Below, piece after piece: positions 33,152-43,595 of a stretch of 64,000 bases of DNA. Every line of letters starts with the position of its first letter. Position 1 is the first letter of the stretch. Under the pieces are notes generated by a model. It was not told the origin of the DNA and did not search any database. It saw only the letters and a program-made list of their open reading frames with translations. The stretch lies in assembly GCF_003591175.1 (NCBI RefSeq), contig NZ_QYYG01000001.1, positions 1,240,001 through 1,304,000 on the forward strand, written 5' to 3'. This DNA comes from Serratia inhibens (GTDB taxonomy: Bacteria > Pseudomonadota > Gammaproteobacteria > Enterobacterales > Enterobacteriaceae). A program made the translations under genes and the position numbers.

Positions 33152-34873
33152 ATGAAGCAAACGATAGCCACACTGGTCGCCAAAACGCTTGAGCAGGCCG
33201 GCGTGAAACGTATTTGGGGCGTCACCGGCGATTCGCTCAACGGCCTTAGCGACAGCCTGCACCGCATGGGCACCATCGAATGGCTGGGTACGCGCCACGA
33301 AGAGGTGGCCGCGTTTGCCGCCGGCGCAGAAGCCCAGCTTACCGGCCAGTTGGCGGTTTGCGCCGGCTCCTGCGGCCCGGGCAACCTGCACCTGATCAAT
33401 GGCCTGTTCGACTGCCACCGCAACCACGTGCCGGTATTGGCGATTGCCGCGCATATTCCCTCCAGCGAAATCGGCAGCGGTTATTTCCAGGAAACCCACC
33501 CGCAAGAACTGTTCCGTGAATGCAGCCATTACTGTGAACTGGTCTCCAATCCGGAACAACTGCCGCGGGTGCTGGAAATCGCCATGCGCAAGGCGATCCT
33601 CAATCGCGGCGTGTCGGTGATCGTGCTGCCGGGCGATGTGGCGCTGCGCATGGCGCCGGAAGACGCCAGCATGGTATGGCATACCCCGGCGCTGCCGCTG
33701 GTTCAACCACCGATGAGCGAACTGAACAAGCTGGCGGCCATACTGAATCAGGCGAAGAACATTACGCTGATGTGCGGCAGCGGCTGTGCCGGTTCGCATG
33801 ACGAAGTCGTCAGGCTGGCCGAGCTGCTGCAAGCGCCGGTGGTGCACGCGCTGCGCGGTAAAGAGCATATCGAATGGGACAACCCGTACAGCGTCGGCAT
33901 GACCGGGTTGATCGGCTTTTCGTCCGGCTACCACGCGATGATGAACGCCGATACCCTGGTGCTGCTCGGCACCCAGTTCCCGTACCGCGCGTTCTACCCA
34001 ACCAACGCCAACATCATTCAGATCGACATCGATCCCGGCAGCATCGGCGCACATTGCCCGGTCAACATGGCGCTGGTGGGCGATATCCACACCACCCTCA
34101 CTGCCCTGCTGCCGCAGTTGAAACCGAAGAGCGACCGCGCGTTTCTAGACAAGGCGCTGGAGCACTACCGTACTGCACGCAAGGATCTCGACGGGCTGGC
34201 GACCGCCAATGACGATCAACCGATCCACCCACAGTATCTGGCGCAGCAGATCAGCCAATACGCCAACGACGACGCCATTTTCACCTGCGACGTCGGCACA
34301 CCGACGGTGTGGGCTGCACGCTACCTGAAAATGAACGGCAAACGCCGCTTGCTGGGTTCGTTCAACCACGGCTCGATGGCCAATGCCATGCCGCAGGCCA
34401 TCGGCGCACAGGCCACCAAGCCGGACAAGCAGGTGATCGCCCTGTGCGGCGACGGCGGTTTTACCATGCTGATGGGGGATTTTCTGTCGCTGACTCAGTT
34501 GAAATTGCCGGTCAAGATTGTGATCTTCAACAACAGCGTGCTGGGTTTTGTGGCCATGGAAATGAAGGCCGGCGGCTATCTGACCGACGGCACCGATCTG
34601 CACAACCCGAATTTTGCGGCGATTGCCAACGCCGCCGGCATCAAGGGCATTCGCGTTGAGAAGGCTTCGGATCTGGACGCTGCGCTGCAAGAAATGCTGG
34701 CTCACCCTGGCCCGGCGCTGCTGGATGTGGTGACCGCCAAACAGGAACTGGCGATGCCGCCGCAGATCAAATTCGAACAGGCCAAAGGCTTCAGCCTGTA
34801 TATGCTGCGCGCCATTATCAACGGCCGTGGCGACGAAGTGGTCGAACTGGCGAAAACCAACTGGTTGCGTTAA
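33152..34873 (+). CDS. poxB: Pyruvate dehydrogenase (quinone), pyruvate oxidase
   Basis: Peripheral membrane flavoenzyme that decarboxylates pyruvate to acetate and CO2 and passes electrons to ubiquinone. It is 573 aa from ATG 33152 (E. coli 572), with GGGGGA upstream. TPP-binding motifs are clear: the catalytic Glu segment near residue 50 ([16 protein letters not shown]) and [17 protein letters not shown]. The C-terminal membrane-binding helix ([20 protein letters not shown]) is present, so lipid activation should be kept. Repeat copies lie before it and before the next gene, ltaE. Confidence 0.96.
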   Translation: MKQTIATLVAKTLEQAGVKRIWGVTGDSLNGLSDSLHRMGTIEWLGTRHEEVAAFAAGAEAQLTGQLAVCAGSCGPGNLHLINGLFDCHRNHVPVLAIAAHIPSSEIGSGYFQETHPQELFRECSHYCELVSNPEQLPRVLEIAMRKAILNRGVSVIVLPGDVALRMAPEDASMVWHTPALPLVQPPMSELNKLAAILNQAKNITLMCGSGCAGSHDEVVRLAELLQAPVVHALRGKEHIEWDNPYSVGMTGLIGFSSGYHAMMNADTLVLLGTQFPYRAFYPTNANIIQIDIDPGSIGAHCPVNMALVGDIHTTLTALLPQLKPKSDRAFLDKALEHYRTARKDLDGLATANDDQPIHPQYLAQQISQYANDDAIFTCDVGTPTVWAARYLKMNGKRRLLGSFNHGSMANAMPQAIGAQATKPDKQVIALCGDGGFTMLMGDFLSLTQLKLPVKIVIFNNSVLGFVAMEMKAGGYLTDGTDLHNPNFAAIANAAGIKGIRVEKASDLDAALQEMLAHPGPALLDVVTAKQELAMPPQIKFEQAKGFSLYMLRAIINGRGDEVVELAKTNWLR

Positions 34874-34912
34874 TAATCGTATCCTCTTTCCCATCACTAT
34901 AACTATCCCCAT

Positions 34913-34948
34913 GCAGCTAACAACGCTGCGGCTTGAAAGATAAAGGGG
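34913..34948. repeat. Palindromic intergenic repeat, partial copy 2
   Basis: GCAGCTAACAACGCTGCGGC and the following TTGAAAGATAAAGGGGA match the right-hand part of the repeat before poxB (GCAGCCAACAACGCTGTAGC then GTGAAAGATGAGGGA). Only about 36 bases remain. It ends just before the ltaE ribosome site. Confidence 0.65.
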
Positions 34949-34961
34949 ATAAAGGAATTGT

Positions 34962-35978
34962 ATGCTTATTGATTTACGCAGTGATACCGTGACCCGCCCC
35001 TGTACCGCCATGCGCCAAGCCATGGCTCAGGCCGAAGTGGGCGATGACGTCTATGGCGATGATCCCACGGTAAACGCGCTGGAGGCCGAAGCGGTTCGTC
35101 TGTCCGGCAAGGAAGCGGCGCTGTTTCTGCCGAGCGGCACCCAGGCCAACCTGGTGGCGCTGTTGAGTCACTGTCAGCGCGGCGACGAATATATTGTCGG
35201 CCAGCAGGCTCATAACTATAAATACGAGGCCGGCGGCGCGGCGGTGCTCGGCAGTATCCAGCCACAGCCGATTGAGGCGAACCCGGACGGCACCCTGCCG
35301 CTGGACAAGGTAGCGGCGGCAATCAAACCCGATGACATTCACTTCGCCAGAACCCGTCTGCTGAGTCTGGAAAACACCATCAGCGGCCGCGTGCTGCCGC
35401 AGGAGTACCTGCAACAGGCCTGGCGGTTCACCCGCGAGCATCAGTTGGCGCTGCACATCGACGGCGCGCGCATCTTCAATGCCGCCGTCGCGCTTAATCT
35501 GCCGCTGAAAGACATTGTGCAGTATTGCGACACCTTCACCATCTGCCTGTCGAAAGGGCTGGGCGCGCCGGTAGGTTCGCTGCTGTGCGGCAGTGAAGCC
35601 TTTATTCAGCGCGCCGTGCGCTGGCGCAAAATGACCGGCGGCGGCCTGCGCCAGGCCGGTATTCTGGCGGCGGCAGGTTTGTATGCGCTTGAACATAACG
35701 TCGAACGGCTGCGCGATGATCACGACAACGCCAAATGGCTGGAGCAGCAATTGCAGGGAATGGGCGTGGAGATTGCCGAACCGGGCGCGCAAACCAACGT
35801 CCTGTACCTGCGCCAATCGCCAGAACTGGCGGCTAAACTGGGGCCGTGGATGCGAGAGCGTGGCGTGCTGATCAGCAGCGGGCCACTGACGCGCATCCTG
35901 ACCCATCTCGACGTCAGCCGTCAGGATCTGCAGCAAGTCGTCGATTTATGGCGGGAGTTCCTCCGCCAGCATGCCTGA
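34962..35978 (+). CDS. ltaE: Low-specificity L-threonine aldolase
   Basis: PLP enzyme that splits L-threonine and L-allo-threonine into glycine and acetaldehyde. It is 338 aa (E. coli 333). It starts MLIDLRSDTVTRPCTAMRQA, the family N-terminus. The PLP lysine lies in FTICLSKGLGAPVGSLLCG, and the substrate-binding segments VGDDVYGDDP and HIDGARIFNA are intact. AAAGGA is 7 bases upstream of ATG 34962. As in E. coli it follows poxB, though a repeat fragment separates them here. Confidence 0.96.
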   Translation: MLIDLRSDTVTRPCTAMRQAMAQAEVGDDVYGDDPTVNALEAEAVRLSGKEAALFLPSGTQANLVALLSHCQRGDEYIVGQQAHNYKYEAGGAAVLGSIQPQPIEANPDGTLPLDKVAAAIKPDDIHFARTRLLSLENTISGRVLPQEYLQQAWRFTREHQLALHIDGARIFNAAVALNLPLKDIVQYCDTFTICLSKGLGAPVGSLLCGSEAFIQRAVRWRKMTGGGLRQAGILAAAGLYALEHNVERLRDDHDNAKWLEQQLQGMGVEIAEPGAQTNVLYLRQSPELAAKLGPWMRERGVLISSGPLTRILTHLDVSRQDLQQVVDLWREFLRQHA

Positions 35979-36014
35979 ATCCTGGCGCGAACGGGGCGCC
36001 ACTGCGCCCCACCT

Positions 36015-36362
36015 TCAGATAATCCAGCGGCCGTAAACCCAGTACCAGATACCCAGCGTCACCACCAGATTCAGCACCACGCTGAGGATAAACCAGGTTT
36101 TGAACGGTTGTTTCTGGGTTTTATGGCGAAACAGCTGCTGTGCGACTATCGCGCCGATCCAGCCACCCACCAGCCCAAACACCAGCAACGTGCTTTCCGG
36201 CACCCGTTGCCAGCCCTTGCGTGCAGCAAACTTATCCGCGCCATACACCAGCAACGTCAGCAGGTTGGCCAACAGCCACCACATCCCAATCGGATGCAGG
36301 AAAAACAGGCTGGCGATTAAAGCCAGGCCCAACAGGGCATAACAAACAGCATTCAGTTTCAT
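36015..36362 (-). CDS. DUF1294 family membrane protein
   Basis: Small integral membrane protein of 115 aa with about three or four hydrophobic segments. It carries the DUF1294 hallmark around residues 38-60 (LLVYGADKFAARKGWQRVPE), followed by LLVFGLVGGWIGAIVAQQLF and RHKTQKQPFKTWF. The family function is unknown; some members are fused to cold-shock domains, this one is not. It sits alone between ltaE and ybjT on the opposite strand, which are adjacent in E. coli, so it is an insertion or a lineage-specific gene. Confidence 0.85.
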   Translation of the reverse strand: MKLNAVCYALLGLALIASLFFLHPIGMWWLLANLLTLLVYGADKFAARKGWQRVPESTLLVFGLVGGWIGAIVAQQLFRHKTQKQPFKTWFILSVVLNLVVTLGIWYWVYGRWII

Positions 36363-36506
36363 ATCATCCGTCTTATCGCAGGCAAACGGCGCGTAGTGTG
36401 ACCCCGCCTGTTGGCAGATGCAACTCCCTCATAACCACACAAAAAGTGCATTTAAACGCCAGGTTTGGCATTCTGTCACCGACTTTCACTGCATAAGGCA
36501 GCGCTG

Positions 36507-37946
36507 ATGACACCCCAACGCGTATTGGTTCTCGGAGCCAGCGGCTACATTGGCCAGAACCTGATCCCTCACCTGATCGAACAGGGACATACCATTACCG
36601 CCGCCGCACGCCGTCTGGAATGGATGCAGGAACAGAATTGGCCGCAGGTCGACTGCCACTATGTCGACGTTTACCGTCCGGAAACCCTGGCCGCCGCGCT
36701 GTGGGATATAGATACCGTCTATTATCTGATCCACGGCATGGGCGATGGCGATGACTTTATTGAAAAGGAACGCCTGGCAGCGGAAAACCTGCGTGACGCG
36801 CTGCGCAGTTCCGCCGTCAAACAGGTGATTTTTCTGGGTTCATTGCAACCGGCAGGCGACAGTTCGCCACACCTGGCGGCGCGCAAGTTGACCGGGGAAA
36901 TCCTGCGCCAAAGCGGTATCCCGGTCACCGAATTACGCGCCGGCATTATCGTCGGCCCCGGTTCGGCGGCGTTCGAAGTGATGCGCGATATGGTCTATAA
37001 CCTGCCGGTGCTGACGCCGCCACGCTGGGTGCGCTCTAAATCTTCGCCGGTGGCGCTGGAAAACCTGCTGGTGTATCTGGCCGATCTGCTGGCGCATCCG
37101 GCGGAAGAAAACCGCATTTTTGACATCGCCGGCCCGGAATACATCAGCTACCAGACAATGTTTGAGCGTTTCATCCACATCAGCGGCAAGCAGCGTTGGC
37201 TGATCCCGATCCCCCTGCCCACGCGCTTTATTTCAGTGTGGTTCGTCAGCCTGATCACCTCAGTGCCCCCCCCCATCGCCAGCGCGCTGATTCAGGGCCT
37301 GAACCACGACTTGCCCGCCGACGGCAAACCGCTGCAGGCGCTGATCCCGCAAACATTGCAGACTTTCGATGAAGCGGTGCGCGAAACCCTGCGCCGCGAG
37401 AAGGAGGTGGTCGACTCTGCCGACTGGGGCTACGATCCGGAGGCGCGGGCACGCTGGCGACCGGGTTACGGTTTCTATCCCAAGCAGGCGGGCTGCACGT
37501 TGGAAACCCAGGCGTCCAGCCAGGCGTTGTGGCACGTGGTGCAGCAACTGGGCGGCAAAGAGGGGTATTTCTATGCCAATCTCCTGTGGCAGATCCGCGC
37601 CCGCATGGACGATATGATCGGCAATCGGGTGGTATATGGCCGTCCGCAGCGCGATACGCTGGCGGTGGGCGATCTGGTCGACGGCTGGAAAGTGATCACC
37701 CTCAAGCCGCAACGCCAACTGGCGCTCTTGTTCGGCATGAAAGCGCCTGGCCTGGGCCGTTTAACCTTCACGATCAAAGATCACGGCGATCGCCGCAGCC
37801 TCGATGTGCGCGCCTGGTGGCACCCCGCCGGTTTCAGCGGGTTGCTGTACTGGTTCGCCATGATGCCCGCTCACCTGTTCATTTTTCGCGGCATGGCACA
37901 ACGTATTGCGAAGCTGGCCGAACACCACGAACGCAATCGGCCGTAA
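36507..37946 (+). CDS. ybjT: SDR-family NAD(P)-binding protein YbjT
   Basis: Predicted NAD(P)-dependent oxidoreductase or NmrA-like epimerase, 479 aa from ATG 36507 (E. coli YbjT 476). The Rossmann motif [20 protein letters not shown] is at residues 8-27. The C-terminal half is a DUF2867 domain ([19 protein letters not shown] onward) with a hydrophobic end ([19 protein letters not shown]) that may associate with the membrane. The substrate is unknown. A start 14 codons upstream is possible but lacks family support. ybjS follows in the same direction after about 170 bases. Confidence 0.92.
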   Translation: MTPQRVLVLGASGYIGQNLIPHLIEQGHTITAAARRLEWMQEQNWPQVDCHYVDVYRPETLAAALWDIDTVYYLIHGMGDGDDFIEKERLAAENLRDALRSSAVKQVIFLGSLQPAGDSSPHLAARKLTGEILRQSGIPVTELRAGIIVGPGSAAFEVMRDMVYNLPVLTPPRWVRSKSSPVALENLLVYLADLLAHPAEENRIFDIAGPEYISYQTMFERFIHISGKQRWLIPIPLPTRFISVWFVSLITSVPPPIASALIQGLNHDLPADGKPLQALIPQTLQTFDEAVRETLRREKEVVDSADWGYDPEARARWRPGYGFYPKQAGCTLETQASSQALWHVVQQLGGKEGYFYANLLWQIRARMDDMIGNRVVYGRPQRDTLAVGDLVDGWKVITLKPQRQLALLFGMKAPGLGRLTFTIKDHGDRRSLDVRAWWHPAGFSGLLYWFAMMPAHLFIFRGMAQRIAKLAEHHERNRP

Positions 37947-38116
37947 CCCGCGGCACAGCCTGATGCTCATTTGTCGATCAACCGCACAGTTTGCTGCTGC
38001 GGTTAAGCCCTTTCCGATTGCATAGCGCACGAAATCACGGAAGAATGGCATCTTATTTGCTGGGGTGCCGCTGACGGCCTTCAGCATTCTGATTTTTGGC
38101 GAGAATAGAGTTCGTT

Positions 38117-39127
38117 ATGAAGGTATTGGTCACCGGTGCAACCAGTGGGTTAGGCCGTAACGCCGTTGAATATCTCCGCCGCCAGGGCATAAAAGTACGC
38201 GCCACCGGCCGTAATCAGGCCATGGGCAGTTTGCTGGAAAAAATGGGCGCGGAATTCATTCATGCCGATCTCACCAACCTGATCTCATCGCAGGCCAAAG
38301 CTATGCTGGCCGAGGTGGACGTGCTGTGGCACTGCTCCAGTTTTACCTCCCCCTGGGGCACCGAAGAGGCGTTTGAGCTGGCCAACGTGCGCGCCACCCG
38401 TCGCCTGGGCGAATGGGCGGCGGCCTATGGCGTTTCGCAGTTTATCCATATCTCTTCACCGGCGATTTACTTCGATTACCATCACCATCGCAACATTACC
38501 GAAGATTTCCGGCCGGCGCGCTATGCCAACGAGTTTGCGCGCAGCAAGGCCGCCGGCGAGCAGGTGATCCAGCAACTGGCGCTGTCCAACCCGCAGACCC
38601 ACTTCACCATCCTGCGCCCTCAGGGGCTGTTCGGGCCCCACGACAAAGTGATGTTGCCGCGCCTGCTGCAGATGATTAAGCATTACGGTAACCTGCTGCT
38701 GCCGCGCGGCGGTGAAGCGCTGGTGGATATGACCTATCTGGAAAACGCGGTGCACGCCATGTGGCTGGCGACCCAGAAGGAGGATACGCCGTCCGGGCGC
38801 GCCTACAACATCACCAACCAACAAGCGCGCCCGTTGCGCAGCGTGGTGCAACAGTTGATCGACGAACTGGGCATGAAATGCCGGATCCGCTCGGTGCCCT
38901 ACCCGATGCTGGATATGATGGCGCGCGGCATGGAGAAGCTCGGCAGTAAGAGCGAGAAAGAGCCGGTACTCACCCATTATGGCGTCGCCAAGCTCAATTT
39001 TGATCTGACGTTGGATACCAGCCGCGCGCAACAGGAACTGAATTATCAGCCGATTGTTTCGCTGGATGAAGGCATTACCCGCACCGCCCGCTGGCTGAAA
39101 GAACACGGCAAGCTGTACGGCCTGTAA
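38117..39127 (+). CDS. ybjS: NAD-dependent epimerase/dehydratase family protein YbjS
   Basis: Extended SDR protein of 336 aa from ATG 38117, the family length. It starts [20 protein letters not shown] with the GxxGxxG nucleotide site. The catalytic serine region is [14 protein letters not shown], and the YxxxK motif reads [13 protein letters not shown], in which Y and K are four apart (N-E-F-A-R-S-K variant), so the classical tyrosine may be shifted. Its substrate is unknown; sequence style resembles 3-beta-hydroxysteroid or nucleoside-sugar enzymes. The amiD stop lies directly after its own on the other strand (adjacent bases 39127/39128). Confidence 0.9.
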   Translation: MKVLVTGATSGLGRNAVEYLRRQGIKVRATGRNQAMGSLLEKMGAEFIHADLTNLISSQAKAMLAEVDVLWHCSSFTSPWGTEEAFELANVRATRRLGEWAAAYGVSQFIHISSPAIYFDYHHHRNITEDFRPARYANEFARSKAAGEQVIQQLALSNPQTHFTILRPQGLFGPHDKVMLPRLLQMIKHYGNLLLPRGGEALVDMTYLENAVHAMWLATQKEDTPSGRAYNITNQQARPLRSVVQQLIDELGMKCRIRSVPYPMLDMMARGMEKLGSKSEKEPVLTHYGVAKLNFDLTLDTSRAQQELNYQPIVSLDEGITRTARWLKEHGKLYGL

Positions 39128-39964
39128 TCAACGCGCCGCACCGTACTTCTGCAGCAACGCATCGACAATCGCCTCGCTTTCAGCATCCGGCTCACCGCGA
39201 AAATCGCTGGGCCGGAAGTGCATCTGAAACGCCGCCAGCAGGTTTCGCTGCTGCCGCGCATCCCACCGCGCATCGACGCCATAACCGTAACGCGCCAGTT
39301 TTTCCAGCAGTGGCGCCAACGGCACCGCCGCATGGCGGTCACGCCCCGCCAATCGCCTTTGCACCTCTGCCGCGTCCGGCCAGGCACCTATCCCCGCCTC
39401 CGCCAGTTGCTGCCAGGGAAAGAGCGGGCCGGGGTCTTGCTTGCGCTGCGGCGCAATATCGCTGTGCCCCACCACGTCGGTCGGCTGAATGCCGTAGCGC
39501 TGAATGATATCCCGGCTTAGGGGGATCAGCAGCGCAATTTGCTCGGGCGTATACGGCTGCCAATGGGTAAACAGCAGGCTGCGGCTGAACCCGCGATTGA
39601 CGATCTCAATGCCTATAGAGGTGTCATTCAGGCTGGTGCGACCGCGCCAATAGCTGGCCCCGGCGTGCCAGGCGCGCAACGCTTCCGGCACCAGTTGAAA
39701 GGCAACCGGTTTGCCCCACTCCCGCAGCGGATGTGCCGGCAGCAGGTAATGTGCGCTGACATGTTCATCCGTCAGCGTTTTTAACGAAGAATGGAAATCT
39801 TCTGCGGTGTAGTGCATCACCAGAAAACGGATTCGCTGGTCGGCGCCTTGCGCCTGATGCAGAGTTTCAAGCTGGTAGCCGCCGCGATCGACGGTGGTAC
39901 CCTGCGGTGCGGTTTGGCAACCGGCAAGCAGCGTGGCGGCAATGATCCCTGGCCAAACTTTCAC
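39128..39964 (-). CDS. amiD: N-acetylmuramoyl-L-alanine amidase AmiD, outer-membrane lipoprotein
   Basis: Zinc amidase that removes stem peptides from muropeptides, including anhydro forms. It is 278 aa from GTG 39964, which has GGAGGGAG well placed; an ATG 4 codons upstream overlaps that ribosome site. The signal ends in a lipobox (LLAGC), so it is lipidated. Amidase_2 features include the zinc histidine in LVMHYTAEDF and the GHSDIAPQRKQDPG segment. The C-terminal ~70 residues form a peptidoglycan-binding domain (RYGYGVDARWDARQQRNLLA). It is convergent with ybjS. Confidence 0.95.
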   Translation of the reverse strand: MKVWPGIIAATLLAGCQTAPQGTTVDRGGYQLETLHQAQGADQRIRFLVMHYTAEDFHSSLKTLTDEHVSAHYLLPAHPLREWGKPVAFQLVPEALRAWHAGASYWRGRTSLNDTSIGIEIVNRGFSRSLLFTHWQPYTPEQIALLIPLSRDIIQRYGIQPTDVVGHSDIAPQRKQDPGPLFPWQQLAEAGIGAWPDAAEVQRRLAGRDRHAAVPLAPLLEKLARYGYGVDARWDARQQRNLLAAFQMHFRPSDFRGEPDAESEAIVDALLQKYGAAR

Positions 39965-40042
39965 GTCTCCCTCCAATGCTTTGACGGCCTGACATACCGC
40001 TAACGTTAATCAATAATCGCAGCAGATGCCACAGGCAGACGT

Positions 40043-40073
40043 ACAAAACAAAACGCCCCGGTGCAGGGCGTTT
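40043..40073 (-). terminator. ybjQ terminator
   Basis: On the minus strand AAACGCCC, a short loop, GGGCGTTTTGTTTT lies 13 bases after the ybjQ stop. Confidence 0.8.
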
Positions 40074-40085
40074 CATCAAGAGGAG

Positions 40086-40409
40086 TTAGCGGCTTACTTT
40101 CACTGCGGTGCCGCTGACGGTCACCATCAGCATGCTGCTGTCTTTACCCACGGTTTCATAGTCGATATCAATGCCGACCACCGCGTTGGCGCCCAGCTCT
40201 TTCGCCTGTTCTTCCAGCTCCTGGAATGCTATCAAGCGAGCTTTACGCAGTTCTTTCTCGTAAGCGCCGGAGCGGCCACCGACGATATCGCGCACGCCAG
40301 CGAAGAAATCACGAAAAATATTGGCACCGAGGATCGCCTCACCGGTGACAACGCCGCAGTATTCGGTAATGGTAAACCCTTCCAGGGTCGGGGTGGTTGA
40401 AAGCTGCAT
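40086..40409 (-). CDS. ybjQ: YbjQ family protein (heavy-metal-binding domain, DUF74)
   Basis: Small soluble protein of 107 aa in the YbjQ/UPF0145 family, which forms pentameric barrels in solved structures; the role is unknown. The sequence has the family marks [40 protein letters not shown] and [15 protein letters not shown]. It is transcribed alone between amiD and ybjP, as in E. coli, and has its own terminator. Confidence 0.93.
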   Translation of the reverse strand: MQLSTTPTLEGFTITEYCGVVTGEAILGANIFRDFFAGVRDIVGGRSGAYEKELRKARLIAFQELEEQAKELGANAVVGIDIDYETVGKDSSMLMVTVSGTAVKVSR

Positions 40410-40570
40410 CAGAATTCCTTGTTTGATTAATTCATCACTTTTCTATGACCATAGTTTTAGCACTATGTTCTGTTAGGGAATGGCACTCAGTACGAATGCA
40501 TGGCCCGAAAACGCATTTATACTGTAGGCTATCGGTCTTCATGGTAGAGACTTTCACATAAGGTAATCAG

Positions 40571-41119
40571 ATGAAAACAAAAACGATTGCGGCTGTTTTT
40601 CCCTTAGCGCTGTTATTGAGTGCCTGTACCACCGTCGATCCGGCATTCAAGGATATCGGCACCCGTACCGGCGGTTGTGTGGAAGGCGGCCCGGATACGG
40701 TCGCACAGAAATTTTACGATCTGCGCCTGCAACAAGGCCCCGCGGCTTCCCTGCCGGACAGCAACCGTCTGGCACAATTACAGCCTTATCTGAGTAAAGT
40801 GTTGTACCAGGATCTGGTCACAGCCAACCAAAACCCGGGCAAGCATCAGGTAACCGGCGATCTGTTCTCCGGCAATGCTCAGGGGGCGACCAGCGCCACC
40901 GTTGCCGGTGCGTCTACCATTCCTAACACCGATGCGAAAAATATCCCGCTGCGCGTTCAGTTGAGCCATCAAAAAGACGGCGGCAGCGCGGTCAACTGGC
41001 AAGATGAAGTGCTGATGGTGCGTGAAGGCACCTGTTGGGTGGTGGACGATATCCGCTACCTGAACGTACCGCCGCACGCCGCCAGTGGCACGCTGCGCCA
41101 GGTGTTGGAAAACCAGTAA
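40571..41119 (+). CDS. ybjP: Lipoprotein YbjP
   Basis: Probable lipoprotein of 182 aa (E. coli YbjP 171). The signal sequence ends in the lipobox LLLSAC, with Cys at about residue 19 and T-T following, which favours outer-membrane sorting. The rest resembles DUF3828 (AQKFYDLRLQQ near the N-terminus and EVLMVREGTCWVVDDIRYL near the end). It lies just upstream of artP on the same strand, as in E. coli, but 256 bases separate them and artP has its own control region. The function is unknown. Confidence 0.9.
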   Translation: MKTKTIAAVFPLALLLSACTTVDPAFKDIGTRTGGCVEGGPDTVAQKFYDLRLQQGPAASLPDSNRLAQLQPYLSKVLYQDLVTANQNPGKHQVTGDLFSGNAQGATSATVAGASTIPNTDAKNIPLRVQLSHQKDGGSAVNWQDEVLMVREGTCWVVDDIRYLNVPPHAASGTLRQVLENQ

Positions 41120-41315
41120 GCCCCCCGCCACCGGCGCGCTTTGGGCGTCGGTGGCCAAATGCCTTGATTACGCTCAACCTTTGTTCAATTTAAGAAATTT
41201 CGCTACATACCTCACAGCATGCACGACAAATCCCCCATTCGAACCTGAGTCGCGGTATCTTGTGCTATTCTTTTACTATTCTGCCGCGCAGTAATAAATT
41301 TTAACGCACAAAGAT

Positions 41316-41365
41316 TGCATAAGTATTCTGTGGAAGTTAACATTCGCGGCATCAATATCTATTCA
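41316..41365 (+). promoter_or_regulatory. Candidate ArgR (ARG box) sites upstream of artP
   Basis: TGCATAAGTATTCT at 41316-41329 and TCAATATCTATTCA at 41352-41365 each resemble the ARG-box core TGAATAATTATTCA. A weaker palindrome (GAAGTTAACATTC) lies between. The centre spacing (36) is not the classical 21, so this is tentative. ArgR is known to repress the art genes in E. coli. Confidence 0.35.
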
Positions 41366-41375
41366 ATTCTGGCGC

Positions 41376-42104
41376 ATGAGCATTCAACTTAACGGTATCA
41401 ACTGCTATTACGGCGCACATCAGGCGCTGTTTGACATCACGCTGGAATGCCCAGCAGGGGAAACTTTGGTGCTGCTGGGTCCAAGCGGCGCCGGGAAAAG
41501 CTCATTGCTGCGGGTATTGAACCTGCTGGAGATGCCCCGTTCCGGGCAATTGCAGATCGCCGGTAACCAATTCGATTTCAAACAGGCTCCGGGCGAAAAA
41601 GCCATTCGCGAACTGCGTCAGAACGTTGGTATGGTGTTCCAGCAATACAACCTCTGGCCACACCTCAGCGTGGTGCAAAACCTGATCGAGGCACCGTGCC
41701 GCGTGTTGGGTCTGACCAAGGCGCAGGCGATGGAACGCGCGGACAAACTGCTGAAGCGTTTGCGCCTGACCGACTTTGCCGATCGTTTCCCGCTGCACCT
41801 TTCCGGCGGTCAGCAACAGCGCGTGGCGATCGCCCGTGCGTTGATGATGGAGCCACAGGTGCTGCTGTTCGATGAACCGACCGCCGCGCTGGATCCTGAA
41901 ATTACCGCCCAGATCGTCAGTATCATTCGCGAATTGGCCGGTACCGGGATCACCCAGGTGATTGTGACCCACGAAGTGGAAGTGGCGCGCAAGACCGCCA
42001 GCCGCGTGGTGTACATGGAAAACGGTCGCGTAGTGGAACAGGGCGATGCCAGCCATTTTGCGCAGCCGCAGACCACCGAGTTTGCCAATTACTTATCACA
42101 CTAA
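41376..42104 (+). CDS. artP: Arginine ABC transporter ATP-binding protein ArtP
   Basis: ATPase of the high-affinity arginine importer. It is 242 aa, the family length. Walker [19 protein letters not shown]-loop [11 protein letters not shown], signature [16 protein letters not shown], Walker [15 protein letters not shown] and switch histidine VTHEVE are all present. It is the first gene of artPIQM; artI follows after 33 bases. No strong ribosome site is seen right before ATG 41376. Confidence 0.97.
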   Translation: MSIQLNGINCYYGAHQALFDITLECPAGETLVLLGPSGAGKSSLLRVLNLLEMPRSGQLQIAGNQFDFKQAPGEKAIRELRQNVGMVFQQYNLWPHLSVVQNLIEAPCRVLGLTKAQAMERADKLLKRLRLTDFADRFPLHLSGGQQQRVAIARALMMEPQVLLFDEPTAALDPEITAQIVSIIRELAGTGITQVIVTHEVEVARKTASRVVYMENGRVVEQGDASHFAQPQTTEFANYLSH

Positions 42105-42137
42105 TAATTTTACTTGCTGTAATTTGGGGAGTTTGCG

Positions 42138-42869
42138 ATGAAAAAACTAATAATAGCCGCCGTTCTGGCCGGCATCAGCGTTTCCGCCTCTGCAGCCGAA
42201 ACGATCCGTTTCGCTACCGAAGCCTCATATCCTCCATTTGAATTTATTGACGCCGGCAACAAGATCCAGGGTTTTGACGTCGATCTGGCCAATGCGCTGT
42301 GTAAAGAGATCCAGGCCGAATGCACCTTCACCAATCAGGCCTTCGACAGCCTGATCCCAAGCCTGAAGTTCAAGCGCTTCGACGCTGTCATGGCCGGTAT
42401 GGACATCACCCCCGAGCGTGAAAAACAGGTGCTGTTCACCAAGCCGTATTACGATAACTCCGCTCTGTTTGTCGCACAGAAAGACAAAGTGGCTGACGTA
42501 GCAGCGCTGAAAGGCAAAAAAGTGGGCGTGCAGAATGGCACCACCCATCAAAAATACCTGACCGACAAACACCCGGAAATCACGACCGTACCTTATGACA
42601 GCTATCAGAATGCCATTCTGGATCTGAAAAATGGCCGTGTCGATGCGGTATTCGGCGACACTGCGGTGGTCAACGAGTGGTTGAAACAGAATGCAGCGCT
42701 GGCGGCGGTAGGCGATAAAGTGACGGACAAAGACTACTTCGGCACCGGTCTGGGCATTGCCGTGCGTCAGAAAAACACCGAGTTGCAGGGCAAGTTCAAT
42801 GCGGCTCTGGACAAAATCAAGCAGGATGGGACTTACGAAACCATCTACAAAAAATGGTTCCAGCAGTAA
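42138..42869 (+). CDS. artI: Arginine ABC transporter substrate-binding protein ArtI
   Basis: Periplasmic arginine-binding protein, 243 aa, with signal peptide MKKLIIAAVLAGISVSASA. The mature part shows the bacterial SBP family 3 pattern: RFATEASYPPFEFIDAGNKI, then GFDVDLANALC and MAGMDITPEREKQVLF. Assigned as ArtI rather than ArtJ because it lies between artP and artQ; the ArtJ paralogue at 44466 is very similar. GGGGAG precedes the start. artQ begins 9 bases after its stop. Confidence 0.94.
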   Translation: MKKLIIAAVLAGISVSASAAETIRFATEASYPPFEFIDAGNKIQGFDVDLANALCKEIQAECTFTNQAFDSLIPSLKFKRFDAVMAGMDITPEREKQVLFTKPYYDNSALFVAQKDKVADVAALKGKKVGVQNGTTHQKYLTDKHPEITTVPYDSYQNAILDLKNGRVDAVFGDTAVVNEWLKQNAALAAVGDKVTDKDYFGTGLGIAVRQKNTELQGKFNAALDKIKQDGTYETIYKKWFQQ

Positions 42870-42878
42870 TCAACCCCG

Positions 42879-43595
42879 ATGAATGAAATTCAACCTCTAG
42901 CAAGCGCCGCCGGGATGACCGTCGGCCTTGCCGTTTGTGCCCTTATCCTCGGGCTGATCCTGGCGATGCTGTTTGCCGTCTGGGAATCGTCACGCTGGAA
43001 AGTCGTCAGCTGGCTCGGTACCGCCTGGGTGACGCTGCTGCGCGGCCTGCCGGAAATTCTGGTGGTGCTGTTCATCTATTTCGGTTCGTCGCAGCTGCTG
43101 TTGATGCTGTCCGACGGCTTCACCCTGAATTTCGGCCTGTTCCAACTGCCCATCCAACTGGCGATCGATAACTTCGAAGTCAGCCCGTTCCTGTGCGGCG
43201 TTATCGCGCTCGCCCTGCTCTATTCGGCTTATGCGTCGCAGACGCTGCGCGGCGCATTGAAGGCCGTGCCGCAGGGGCAGTGGGAATCCGGACAGGCGCT
43301 CGGTATGAGCACGGCGGCCATTTTCTTTCGCCTGATAATGCCGCAGATGTGGCGCCATGCGTTGCCTGGCCTCGGCAACCAATGGCTGGTATTGCTGAAA
43401 GATACGGCGCTGGTGTCATTGATCAGCGTTAACGATCTGATGTTGCAAACCAAGAGCATCGCCACCCGTACCCAGGAGCCTTTTACCTGGTACGTGATTG
43501 CAGCGGCAATTTATCTGGTCGTCACCCTGTTCAGCCAGTACGCTCTCAAACGTATAGAACTGCGCACCACGCGTTTTGAGCGGGGGCCAGTCTGA
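42879..43595 (+). CDS. artQ: Arginine ABC transporter permease ArtQ
   Basis: Inner-membrane permease subunit of 238 aa with about five membrane segments. The HisM/ArtQ-type cytoplasmic EAA-like loop that contacts ArtP is visible ([20 protein letters not shown]). The preceding segment [17 protein letters not shown] is typical of polar amino-acid permeases. It overlaps artM by one base (TGATG), so the permease pair is translationally coupled. Confidence 0.96.
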   Translation: MNEIQPLASAAGMTVGLAVCALILGLILAMLFAVWESSRWKVVSWLGTAWVTLLRGLPEILVVLFIYFGSSQLLLMLSDGFTLNFGLFQLPIQLAIDNFEVSPFLCGVIALALLYSAYASQTLRGALKAVPQGQWESGQALGMSTAAIFFRLIMPQMWRHALPGLGNQWLVLLKDTALVSLISVNDLMLQTKSIATRTQEPFTWYVIAAAIYLVVTLFSQYALKRIELRTTRFERGPV

